Shown here: piece after piece, positions 1 to 7,888 of the stretch | How the letters are laid out: each line of letters begins with the position of its first letter | How positions within the stretch are numbered: the first letter of the stretch is position 1 | Source: Choristocarpus tenellus KU-1152 | Lineage: Eukaryota; Phaeophyceae | NCBI GenBank assembly: GCA_964200185.2 | Contig: CAXNAD020000277.1 | Location: forward strand, 1 to 22,787 | Reading direction: 5' to 3' | DNA: 22,787 bases | Program-made: the position numbers and the translations under genes | Notes under the pieces: generated by a model | Seen by the model: only the letters and a program-made list of their open reading frames with translations | Told to the model about the DNA's origin: nothing | Database searches by the model: none

Positions 1-310
1 ATAAGCCTTTATTCTTCAACTTCTTAGTGACTTTGACATTTTCCTCTGTAATGTTACGTAGGTATTCCGAATCTTATTGTGCATCTTCTCAAAATAATAA
101 TTTATCCAGTAAGGCTACCTATGTGTTACAAATATCGTATATAGTTCGTACTTGTTAGAACGCGAGAAACAATCTTCACACTATACGTCTGTCACAAATG
201 TTCGTATATCCTGAAACATGAGGATAAAATGCTCGCACTATTCGCGTGTAACAAATGCTTGCACTTCGTTGAAATACAAGAAGAAACGCTCGCGCTATTC
301 GCCTGTAACA
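1..310 (-). mobile_element. Copia-type LTR, truncated by the window edge
   Basis: Read on the minus strand, the element begins at 310 with TGTTACAGGCGAATAGCG. This matches the start of the LTR at 22540 (TGTTACAGGCAAATAGCG). The far part (positions 1-25, around CTTTATTCTTCAACTT) aligns with 22358-22380. The proximal part carries three diverged tandem copies of a 57-58 bp unit; CTATACGTCTGTCACAAATG (about 181), CTATTCGCGTGTAACAAATG (about 238) and CTATTCGCCTGTAACA (about 295) mark them. The right-hand LTR has one copy. No polypurine tract lies next to 310, and opposite-strand copia pol sequence abuts it directly, so the element is broken here. The LTR identity is inferred from the second copy and its TG...CA ends. 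Confidence 0.6.
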
Positions 311-316
311 GGAGAT

Positions 317-677
317 GATCTGTCTGAGGATTGCTCTTATTGAGAGGTGGTTGAAGGGTTGATTTGGGTCAGCAATATGACCAGACCTGATATGGCTAAG
401 GCAGTGAGAGGGGTAGCCCGTCATTCGCATGATGCTCCAAGCCATATGCATTGGAGAACTGTGACCCAGATCCTCAAATAATGCTTCACAGCCACGCGCG
501 AGTTGAACCTTACCTACTTAAAAGGAGTAGGAGTGGACCTGTTGGGCTACACTGATGTAGACTTCGCCAACGAGACCATTGACAGGGCGTTCTATATCAA
601 GGGGAACAGTTATGTATCAGCAGGGAGTAGTAATTTGTGTTTCTAGTACCCAGTGTGTCATTGCACAGGTCACACTA
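317..677 (+). pseudogene. Ty1/copia reverse transcriptase C-terminal region, decayed
   Basis: The frame starting at 317 reads a typical copia RT-to-RNase H connection: VSNMTRPDMAKAVRGVARHS, then HWRTVTQILK, and the RNase H start GYTDVDFAN with its conserved Asp. In-frame stops at 341-343 (TGA) and 479-481 (TAA), plus a frame change near 570-610, show it is dead. After the frame change the reading VSSTQCVIAQVT runs up to the MITE at 678. In intact copia elements this part copies the element's RNA and removes the RNA strand. The matching downstream half is at 936-1240. Confidence 0.8.
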
Positions 678-935
678 GAGTGAAAGTATCTTAGAGGGTA
701 CGAGTTCTGCCCCGTTTGTCCATTTGGGGCTTGGCCTCCCATGGTTCTTGTATGACATTTTCCTACTCCAAAATGTTTAGGAGTAGGTAAAGTGTGTATG
801 TTATGAAAAGGGGTATCTGGAACATGGATACTGACACTTCCTAACAAACACGATATCCAAAATTACATCAAATTCGTAACATTCGAATTTGGCCCTCAAA
901 TGTACGCGGCTCTACCCTCTAAGATACTTTGGTTC
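678..935. mobile_element. MITE family A, copy 1 (inserted in copia RNase H)
   Basis: This 258-bp element has a perfect 18-bp terminal inverted repeat: AAAGTATCTTAGAGGGTA at 683-700 and its complement at 913-930. Five less conserved bases extend it at each end (GAGTG; GGTTC). It has no coding capacity. It is flanked by ACTA (674-677) and ACCA (936-939), a probable 4-bp target duplication with one later change. Removing the element and one duplication rejoins the copia frame from VIAQVT to PEAEYIAM, which supports these boundaries. It is collinear with the copy at 21700-21962. Confidence 0.85.
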
Positions 936-1240
936 ACCAGAGGCAGAATACATAGCGATGGAGGAATGTGCGAAGGAGTTGTTTTTGAAGGGTGTCTTGG
1001 AGTCTGTATGACCTGATGTGAATGGCTCTTGCTATATGGTGTATGAAGAAAATATGGGAGCCATTCATTTTGCTAGCGACCCTCCGAGTTCAGGCAGGAC
1101 CAAGCACACAGATATACAAAACTTGCTCATTCCCTTACTTGGTAGCAACTACTGGAGAGATAGAGATTATCCACATGATACCAGATGAGCAGCATACAGA
1201 TGTGGAGACTAATCCTCTCCCAGACGAATCTTTTTAGAGG
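936..1240 (+). pseudogene. Ty1/copia RNase H, C-terminal half, decayed
   Basis: Directly after the MITE the frame reads PEAEYIAMEECAKELFLKG, the classic copia RNase H motif (S/P-x-EAEY-x-A). It continues to VYEENMGAIHFASDPPSSGR and TKHTDIQ, matching the family's DN.GAI......RTKHID segment. An in-frame TGA near 1009 and a later frame change break it. The last part, MIPDEQHTDVETNPLPDESF ending in TAG near 1237, matches the terminal EQ.AD..TKPL segment. TTTGGAGGGT at 1261-1270 may be the remnant polypurine tract. This is the downstream half of the copy at 317-677. Confidence 0.8.
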
Positions 1241-1244
1241 CATA

Positions 1245-1640
1245 CAGGGACTTTCCTGAATTTGGAGGGTTGTTTGTAGTATTTTTTCCAGGCAGGTTTG
1301 AATTCCTTTGTGTTTGTTTGGATTTCTTTGTTAACGGACATGAAGAAATTGAATCTTCAACTTGAATATATATTCAACCTTTAGTTCACAGCATCAATTT
1401 GTCATAGATCAACTCTATTCTTCCTCATCTGTTTGTTGCCTGTGAGAAATAATATCACCATCCATAATCCACAGTGTGGGAATCACCAATGGGGGGTGGG
1501 GACCAGGGTTATTTGTACGGGTGGAATAACGGAGGGTGGAAACAATGAAAAAATCGTTGGAGAACACATTCCGAATCGTTATTCCCACTGCTATACTCGG
1601 GGGATCAGTAGCACTCGTGACCCAGGGGACCCCTGCCTTG
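1245..1640. other. Stretch between two copia fragments, no assignable gene
   Basis: A purine-rich TTTGGAGGGT followed by TGTTTGTAG (about 1261-1279) could mark the start of the 3' LTR of the plus-strand copia fragment. No second LTR copy exists in the window to fix its other end. Open frames here (for example 1433-1644) show no copia protease or other family motif that I can recognise. Confidence 0.3.
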
Positions 1641-1644
1641 GTCA

Positions 1645-1825
1645 GGCTGAAAGTATCTGGATGGAGGTGGCGGCTGTACATTCGGGCCCTATTTTTCCTT
1701 GTCGCGATTTTGGGATGATTTGGTTGCATACGTCAGATGGATCATGTAGGTTCACTTCTCCTGGTCAGGGCCCGAATGGAGATCCTGGTGTAACCCCCCC
1801 CCTCCTTCCCCAGATACTTTAAGCC
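1645..1825. mobile_element. MITE family B, copy 1
   Basis: This 181-bp element starts GGCTGAAAGTATCTGG and ends with the inverse (CCAGATACTTTAAGCC). The shared AAAGTATCT core lies at 1650-1658 and its complement at 1812-1820. The inner sequence includes GTCGCGATTTTGGGATG and GATTTGGTTGCATACGTCAG. The same blocks appear, diverged and in opposite orientation, in the element at 5603-5771. It is flanked by TCA (1642-1644 and 1826-1828), a possible 3-bp target duplication. It has no coding capacity and sits just before the copia pre-integrase fragment. Confidence 0.75.
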
Positions 1826-2430
1826 TCAATGTGATGAGATGCACGCGCACTTGGGACATTTGCACAGGGGATTGGTCAATAGATACACCTCGACCCATAA
1901 CATACTCCTATTGGGTACACGAGGAACATTCTGTCGAATATGTGTTCTGGTAAGGTTCATCGCCGACCACTGGCTAAGGAGACTTCAAACCGGTCAACCA
2001 ACAAATTAGAACAGATGTCGACATATCTTACTGCGCGGAAGTTGGCCTATTGTTGTTGGGTGCCAATAAAGGCATGGAATGGACCCATGGAATGGACTTA
2101 TCACATACGTCACAAGAGTGATGTTGCACCAGTACCGACGAGGTCTATTCACGAGGTACCTATGCCGAACAGTTCGTAGATTTGGGCAATTCGTAGAGAT
2201 GGGGAGGGGAATACATTAGTGGCCCTTTGTGAAGGTACTGGAAGAACACAAAATATGATTACGCAGGAATTGACTGTGCCTGGTAAACCGTAACTTAAAG
2301 GGGAACCTGAGAGGGGTTTGGTACCCATTGCGGAGAAGGGTTAGAGCTAGAACATGGAGCCCGCCTTGGAGAAGAATTGTCTTTGTAGACCAAGGCCTTA
2401 GCGATGGCAAGATATGACCCCAATTTCACC
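1826..2430 (+). pseudogene. Ty1/copia GAG-pre-integrase and integrase fragment, frameshifted
   Basis: From about 1829 the frame reads HAHLGHLHRGLVNRYTS and then CRICV, the His-His...Cys-x2-Cys zinc finger that opens copia integrase. A frame change near 1940 leads to GKVHRRPLAKETSNRST and NKLEQMST. HKSDVAPVPTRSIHEV (about 2115-2160) follows. After another shift, IRRDGEGN or PFVKVLEEHKI (2190-2260) matches the family's RSDGGGEY...F...L..H.I catalytic region. PERGLVPIAEK (about 2310-2340) resembles the AERG segment. Intact integrases insert the element's cDNA into chromosomes. This copy has many stops and shifts and is not continuous with the RT fragment upstream. Confidence 0.7.
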
Positions 2431-2905
2431 CAATGAGGACGATGAGGATTGGGCATTTGGAAGTCGACTGTTGCGATGAAATTTTTCGGTGTAGGGTACA
2501 CCATTCGGGTATGCTCCTCCACCCAACATATCATATCCGTAAATGAAAGAAAAAAAAAGTCTTGATCATGTCTATATACCTCTTTCCTGTTTTTCTGATA
2601 CGCACACCAGGACAATTCGCGACAAGTCACTCATAATATACTGAAATTGGGGCATTTCGACATACATCTCGAATCTAAGTGATATTTTCCACTAGAAGAG
2701 AAGAGCGATTCTTCGGGAAATACTGCATCTTTCCAGGACTGAATGTTGAGGAAACTGGATCGCATACGTTAGATGCGAAGCAGTACAGAGGAGGAGGACG
2801 GAGGTTGAGGATGGGAGGATATGGATGAACGGATAACTCCTCCAGGGGTGGGTTTAATAGGATGACTATCCATCCATTGATTGTTGTAACCTCTGGGACA
2901 AATTG
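2431..2905. other. No recognisable gene
   Basis: The copia-like signal fades after about 2430. The open frames on both strands (for example minus 2675-3022) have no family motif, and one is partly an artefact of the downstream minisatellite. Confidence 0.4.
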
Positions 2906-2910
2906 AACGT

Positions 2911-3220
2911 CCCTAAACGTGAATTTGAAGTTTTCATCCCAATTACTCCGATCCAATATTGTTATAAAATGAACATCCCTGAACGTGAATTTGGAATTTT
3001 CATCCCAATTACCCCGATACAATACCGTTATAAAACATCCCTGAACGTGAATTTGGAGTTTTCATCCCAATTACCCCGATCCAATACCGTTATGAAACAT
3101 CCCTGAACGTGAATTGGAATTTTCACCGCAATTACCCCGATCCAATACCGTTATGAAACATCCCTCAACGTGAATTTGGAATTTTCATCTCAATTACCCC
3201 GATCCAATACCCCCTTTCAC
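2911..3220. repeat. Minisatellite, five units of 61-66 bp
   Basis: The start CCCT(A/G/C)AACGTGAATT recurs at 2911, 2977, 3039, 3101 and 3162, giving periods of 66, 62, 62 and 61 bp. Each unit continues with TTTTCATCCCAATTACCCCG and ends with an AATACCGTTATGAAACAT-like segment. Units 2-4 are the most similar; the first carries a 4-bp insertion and the last is partial. Open frames across it repeat a short peptide (for example VFIPITPIQY) as a by-product of the period. Confidence 0.9.
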
Positions 3221-3604
3221 CCCAATATAACATCATTGAATCTCATTAGAATTTCGAGAACTCGTAAAAGTAGTAACAACGTTATCAAGCAGTTGAATTT
3301 CTCCTACTTTTGATTAAGGCGTTATGTTCTCGTGTTTGATATCCGATCTCTTGGACACTGTAAAGGATGACACTCATTGTCAGTCTTTAATTATATGAAG
3401 TACTAGCATTTAAAAGGAAAGAAAAGGTACGTTGGATGATGTTTCATTTGTTTTCCCCCTGATACATCCCCAAAATGTCAGAGGGCATAAAAATATATGC
3501 TTATGGTGCAAATGACTAGAAATAATAAAAAATAAGACAAAATTGAAACAATTTCACGTTTGGTTTCTTTTTCCCACTTCATCGTAAGTCTGTATTGATC
3601 TTTC
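3221..3604. other. AT-rich intergenic stretch with one retroelement-tail motif
   Basis: No gene is seen. At 3456-3490 lies a copy of the hairpin motif CCCCTGATACATCCCC then AAAATGTCAGAGGGCATAA. The same motif recurs at 20095, 20179, 20659, 20753 and (inverted) 21004. It suggests a fragment of the same retroelement tail. Confidence 0.5.
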
Positions 3605-3860
3605 AATCAAAGTAGAGAGCGAAACCAACTGAGAGGTAGACAGGGTTGCATTTTAAGGAACCCAATAAAGACCAAAATTAACCGTTTTTTTTGTAAAACT
3701 GTTGAAAGAAACTTTGGTTTGTTGTGATTTCTGTTCGTGTGTGGAAAGTGGGAATATCAATTTTGTGTGCACTCTTCTTAGGCACACAAAACAATGAAAT
3801 AGAGTATTATTGGACAGGATAAGAACGACGACTTAGAATGCAAAAGGGCTTAAACTCATT
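3605..3860 (+). mobile_element. MITE family C, copy 1 (left arm of foldback pair)
   Basis: The sequence from AACTGAGAGGTAGACAGG (about 3628) through GGGAATATCAATTTTGTG (about 3750) to GACTTAGAATGCAAAA (about 3830) aligns block by block with the reverse complement of 3950-4205. The outer end AGAGGTAGACAGG is kept. The expected inner end (CCTGCCTACCTCT) is not found, so this copy has lost one terminus. No coding potential was found. Confidence 0.6.
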
Positions 3861-3950
3861 TTTGCATTGTAAGTCACATGCATTTCGTATTTTTCATCTC
3901 ATAAACATAATACACAATATTGCATGCATGAACAAGTAAGAACCAAACCA

Positions 3951-4183
3951 AGAGGTAGGCAGGTTTGGACCGTTTTGCATTCTAAGTCATATTTCTTACC
4001 CTGTGCAATGCTCTCTATTTCACTGTGTCGTGTATGCAATACTCTACGCAAAATTGATATTCCCCCTTTCTTTCTTCCCACAAAATGACATCACAATGAA
4101 GCAAAGGCTCTCTCTGCAATTGTACAAAATGGTGTCTTTTTACCCTTTCTTGGGATCCTTAAAATGCAACCCTGCCTACCTCT
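3951..4183 (-). mobile_element. MITE family C, copy 2 (right arm of foldback pair)
   Basis: This 233-bp element has a 13-bp perfect terminal inverted repeat, AGAGGTAGGCAGG at 3951-3963 and CCTGCCTACCTCT at 4171-4183. A partly matching inner extension, TTGCATT(C/T)TAAG, lies next to each end. It is inverted relative to the copy at 3605-3860, so the two form a foldback of about 250-bp arms around an 80-90 bp spacer. No clear target duplication was found. Open frames inside it are not conserved between the copies. Confidence 0.65.
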
Positions 4184-5602
4184 CAGTTGATTTGACTCTA
4201 ATTCAAAACCTTTGGTAGTTGGTGCTGGCCACCGTTTCACATCAAGTATGATCATAACTAGTATATTTATCACTGCCCTCTATTTAATATTACCACCACG
4301 AGCAGTAGCAGCAGCAGTAGCAGTAGCACTACCAGAAGCTAAGTATGATCCCATACTGTTGTCTTCTTCACTACAGAACGCTCCATCCAGATATACATTG
4401 TTGTAATACTATTCATACTGCTAGTAGTGTCATCGCACGCATTGTTGTTGTTGTAGCAGTCGTTTGTATGCATATATACATTCATCACCACTACCATTCG
4501 CTGCGACAAGTTTAAACCTATACAACAGCGAGTTATGTGCGTAAGAGGGAGGCACTGGACCCACTCATTCACAGTATAACACGAGGTCCTGAAAACGCTT
4601 AACACAAGGAATGCTCAACACCATCGTGCTCAACCCTAGTAGCACCTCAATGAGACTATTTAGGCTGGGGTCCTCCCCAGCAACAACTAGTTGCCTTATC
4701 CACAAAACTTGTCAATTTTGTGTTGACATCTAAAGGAAAATTGATTATTTCGGAATAGATGCGATATAGTCCTGAGTTTTGAAAATTCGAAGTTGGTCAC
4801 CAAAAGTTGAGTCTTAATCAAAGAAATTTGGTGCTACATCTCCGTATGATGACAATGTTGTGTGTAGGGCTCTGAATATAATACATTGGTATCGTTTTTA
4901 TGCTATCTTCTTACCTCTCTATCCAAAGCATCAAAAACTATCCAAAAACGTTCCTCTTTGACTTGTGTCTCTCTATACTACAGATAGATGTATACTTCCT
5001 TTCCTAAGTGTTTTTCATCAAATATATGCGTTTCCTGTACAGTAAGAAATGGAATACATGCCCCACCCCATTTCTTTTCTGAACTCCCCAGATACTCTCC
5101 TCCAACTAGACAACAGTTGATATCTCCCAAGCCTTCCAGAAGAGACAGTCACTTTTCCAGTCCCTATTCCATAAAAAGATACATTATTTATTGTTCATGA
5201 GTTCTGCTCTAGTAGGTGAGGAAAAACCATCACGCATTTGTACCTTCATTTTGAAGGACCACGGTCCATGGAGATGTGACAGATGTTACCAACTTCTTGC
5301 TTCCTCCCCTCTCCCTCCATACCTCTCACCTTCAACCACGAAGAAAACACGCAATTGCTGAAGTGAACAGTACTACATGGAAGAAACAAGTTGATGCATG
5401 GAATACTCATCTGTTATTATGTCAAAAAACACAACAAATATTTATTCCCAATAATCGATTTCATTCCAACAACAAAACGATGATACCAAATCCCTGCTGG
5501 CATAGAGCTCCACAAAAAGAGAAGGAAATTGAGATGACAAAATACGATCACATCTCTTCAAACAAGACAAAAAAGGGCCACCATCTCTATGGTTTTGTAA
5601 CA
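4184..5602. other. Noncoding intergenic stretch
   Basis: No gene is supported. It contains an (AGC/AGT)n trinucleotide tract at 4301-4329, a second short GTT/GTA tract near 4440-4460, and a compact hairpin GCTGGGG-TCCT-CCCCAGC at 4664-4681. The longest open frame (plus, 5276-5647) runs into the MITE at 5603 and lacks recognisable domains. Confidence 0.4.
4301..4329. repeat. Trinucleotide AGC/AGT tract
   Basis: About nine imperfect units alternate AGC and AGT in intergenic sequence. It is a simple repeat. Confidence 0.8.
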
Positions 5603-5771
5603 GACCCAAAGTATCTGGGGGGATTCTACACCAGGGTGTCCATTTGACCATAACCAGGAAAAGTGCCCTTACATTATCCATCTGACATATGCAACCAAAT
5701 CACACAAAAATCGCGACATGAAAAAATTGGCCCCAAATCGACAGCCCCCCCTCCCCCAGATACTTTGAGCC
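5603..5771. mobile_element. MITE family B, copy 2 (inverted relative to copy 1)
   Basis: This 169-bp element starts GACCCAAAGTATCTGGGGGG and ends CCCCCAGATACTTTGAGCC. Its reverse complement aligns with copy 1 at 1645-1825. Shared blocks are TGTCGCGATTTT, GTGATTTGGTTGCATATGTC, AGATGGAT(A/C)ATGTA, CACTTTTCCTGGT and CCTGGTGTA. ACA at 5600-5602 and 5772-5774 may be a 3-bp target duplication. No coding capacity. Confidence 0.75.
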
Positions 5772-5774
5772 ACA

Positions 5775-7630
5775 ACAAAATGCATCACATTATACACAGC
5801 AACTAACACATTGTGTCTGACTTATTGTCCCCATCTCAAAGGGCCTAACATAGCCTCTGTTGCTCTTTTTCACTGCTCCTGCTGTCGGAAGTAGCAACCA
5901 CTCCAAATTGATTTGACGCCTTGCTACAAACCATATCCACTCCCTAAGTATGAAAGTATTGATTTCATGCTCATAGCTTGTAGGTGGTTCCACCCTTCTA
6001 GCTCATTCCACTGAAGTAATGGCCAGCTGCAGCTGACACCCCTACATAACACTGAACTCTCACAAATTTTTTGGCACCTTAACACAGAGTGGTCTCTGCC
6101 TTCACTGAGTCATCATCTTGTCTATCTCTAGCAATCGAATCTGTGTTGCCACTGTGTATTCATGGTACAGCGGGATACTTCACTGAGTCGGACAGAGTTA
6201 TCGAAAATGCGTTTCTTCTGTCTCATAGAGTATAGAGCTCTACGGGGGATGGGAAAGGAGCCCAACAAATATAAAATATTTATCTCACCATCGACACAAA
6301 ACAAAACATTGAGACTGGAGATGGAGAGAAGATGTTACATTGTGCTTTAAGACCTTAAAGTAGATAAAAACTTAAAACATGCAGATTTCCAACTCTTTAA
6401 GCCAGACAAAGGGAGAGTGAAAAGAGAAAGGAATCACACAAAAAGATAAAAAAAGAGACAAATCTTTGAACTAAAAAAAAATCATGCACTCATAAACACT
6501 CTGTCTGAAAATCAAATCATCACAACGGGTCCCCATTTCACTTGTTCTAACCACAATTGTTTCTCAAACCAGAACATGGTTTCAAGCCTCAAGCATGGAA
6601 TTCCTCCCCTTCCACCAACATAAATGAAACAACCTCAGACATGATGCTGTCCACTTCGATCCCCTCAGGTGGCTCAGTCAAGTACAAACATAATCTCGAG
6701 CAAGCTCACACCTCAGATTTTCTTGTTACGAAGAGCACCAACAGTCAAATGTAGACAGATACATCTTGCACATAGTAACAGATAGAGAGGAGTACCTAAG
6801 ATTTGATAAAATCTTCTTGAGTGGTAACAATTGTACTACATATCACCAATTACCTCCAAAGCATCCTCTTATGAGGTGCCCATCCCATGTGCCGTCAACT
6901 GCCCCAGCAGCTGCTAGGATACAACCACCATGATCACAAGACACATTTGTACTAACCCGCTGTAGGCCAAACACATCATGGGTTAAAATTCCATACAGGT
7001 ACGCTCAACAACTAAAAAAATAAAACAATTATGGGTGCAAGAGGAGCGTTTGGCATCAACAAACATCCTACAACAAACGAAGGCTACTTTAAAACCAATT
7101 GTTGCCACCAACTCTGTGAATCAATGAGAGGCTCTATCTAAAGAGGGAAGCAGCTACCCCTACATAGATCACAAGGCAATTGAAAAACTCGTATGATGTC
7201 TACGGTGGGATCTCTTTCCCCCTTCTGTTGTTCTACCCTACACAAATTTCCACATTTCACCAGGGGCTAGTGAGTCAATGGCCAACAACTCTCCCAGACA
7301 GCTGCTCGGGCAGGAGAGGGGTGTGTGTGTTTGTGTGGGTTCATCCACACACATCCACTCACCTGCCCACCACATTCCAGAGGGACTTCATTTCCTCACA
7401 CCCACAACAAAGTGTAAGAGGTGAAATCAACAATCAAACAAAAAAGGAATTGTATGTACAAGAACCCGTCCAAGATTGGAGTTCACACAACCAAGGACCA
7501 GACAGGATCGTATTCCATAATCACTCACCACCCTCCACAGCATCCTTTTTTTTGTACTTTCCCCTTTCTCAGAATCTGATAGGGGAACATGCCAAAAGTC
7601 ACACATTCTGGAAAGCAACCAAGCATTTTA
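5775..7630. other. Noncoding flank downstream of the coiled-coil gene
   Basis: This lies 3' of the minus-strand gene that ends at 7631 and probably holds its 3' UTR. No AATAAA is visible on the minus strand within several hundred bases of the stop, so the mRNA end cannot be placed. Open frames such as plus 7180-7638 (152 codons) and plus 6557-6754 have biased, low-complexity composition and no motif. Confidence 0.4.
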
Positions 7631-7888
7631 CTACTTGAATCCAGAGGTGCTGCCAGAGCTAGAAGGAGTGGTTTGGTGCCCTGATGAGGTTTGCATGGAT
7701 GCATAGCTAGGTGCTGCCACACCTGTAGCGGAGGAAGGGAGAGAGATGGAGCTGGGGGTCTTGGCCCGGACAGCTGCCACACCTGCTCCTTCCTGCAATG
7801 GTATTTCCCCAGTAAGTAAGTCTGTGGCAATTGATAGTGCCACCTCCTTTTTGTGAAGTTCTGTCTCCAGGCGTTCCATCTCCACATC
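7631..7888 (-). CDS. Exon 13 (last) of the coiled-coil gene
   Basis: The acceptor is AATATTCAG|GAT. It finishes the coiled coil with DVEMERLETELHKKEVALSI, then a Ser/Thr/Ala-rich tail (SSISLPSSATGVAAPSYASM) ending GSTSGFK and TAG at 7633-7631. Confidence 0.9.
   Translation of the reverse strand, partial: DVEMERLETELHKKEVALSIATDLLTGEIPLQEGAGVAAVRAKTPSSISLPSSATGVAAPSYASMQTSSGHQTTPSSSGSTSGFK

Noticed and set aside
1433-1822. Plus-strand open frame of 129 codons
   Set aside because: Its last third lies inside the MITE at 1645-1825. The upstream part has no recognisable copia protease motif, although it does join in frame with the pre-integrase fragment if the MITE is removed.
4664-4681. Hairpin GCTGGGG-TCCT-CCCCAGC, terminator-like
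   Set aside because: No gene ends nearby and there is no following T run. Intrinsic terminators are not expected in nuclear DNA.
5276-5647. Plus-strand open frame of 123 codons
   Set aside because: It runs into the family B MITE at 5603, has no motif, and its composition is that of AC-rich intergenic DNA.
7180-7638. Plus-strand open frame of 152 codons
   Set aside because: It lies antisense to the probable 3' UTR of the coiled-coil gene. It shows no domain and has a low-complexity GTGT/CACA stretch.
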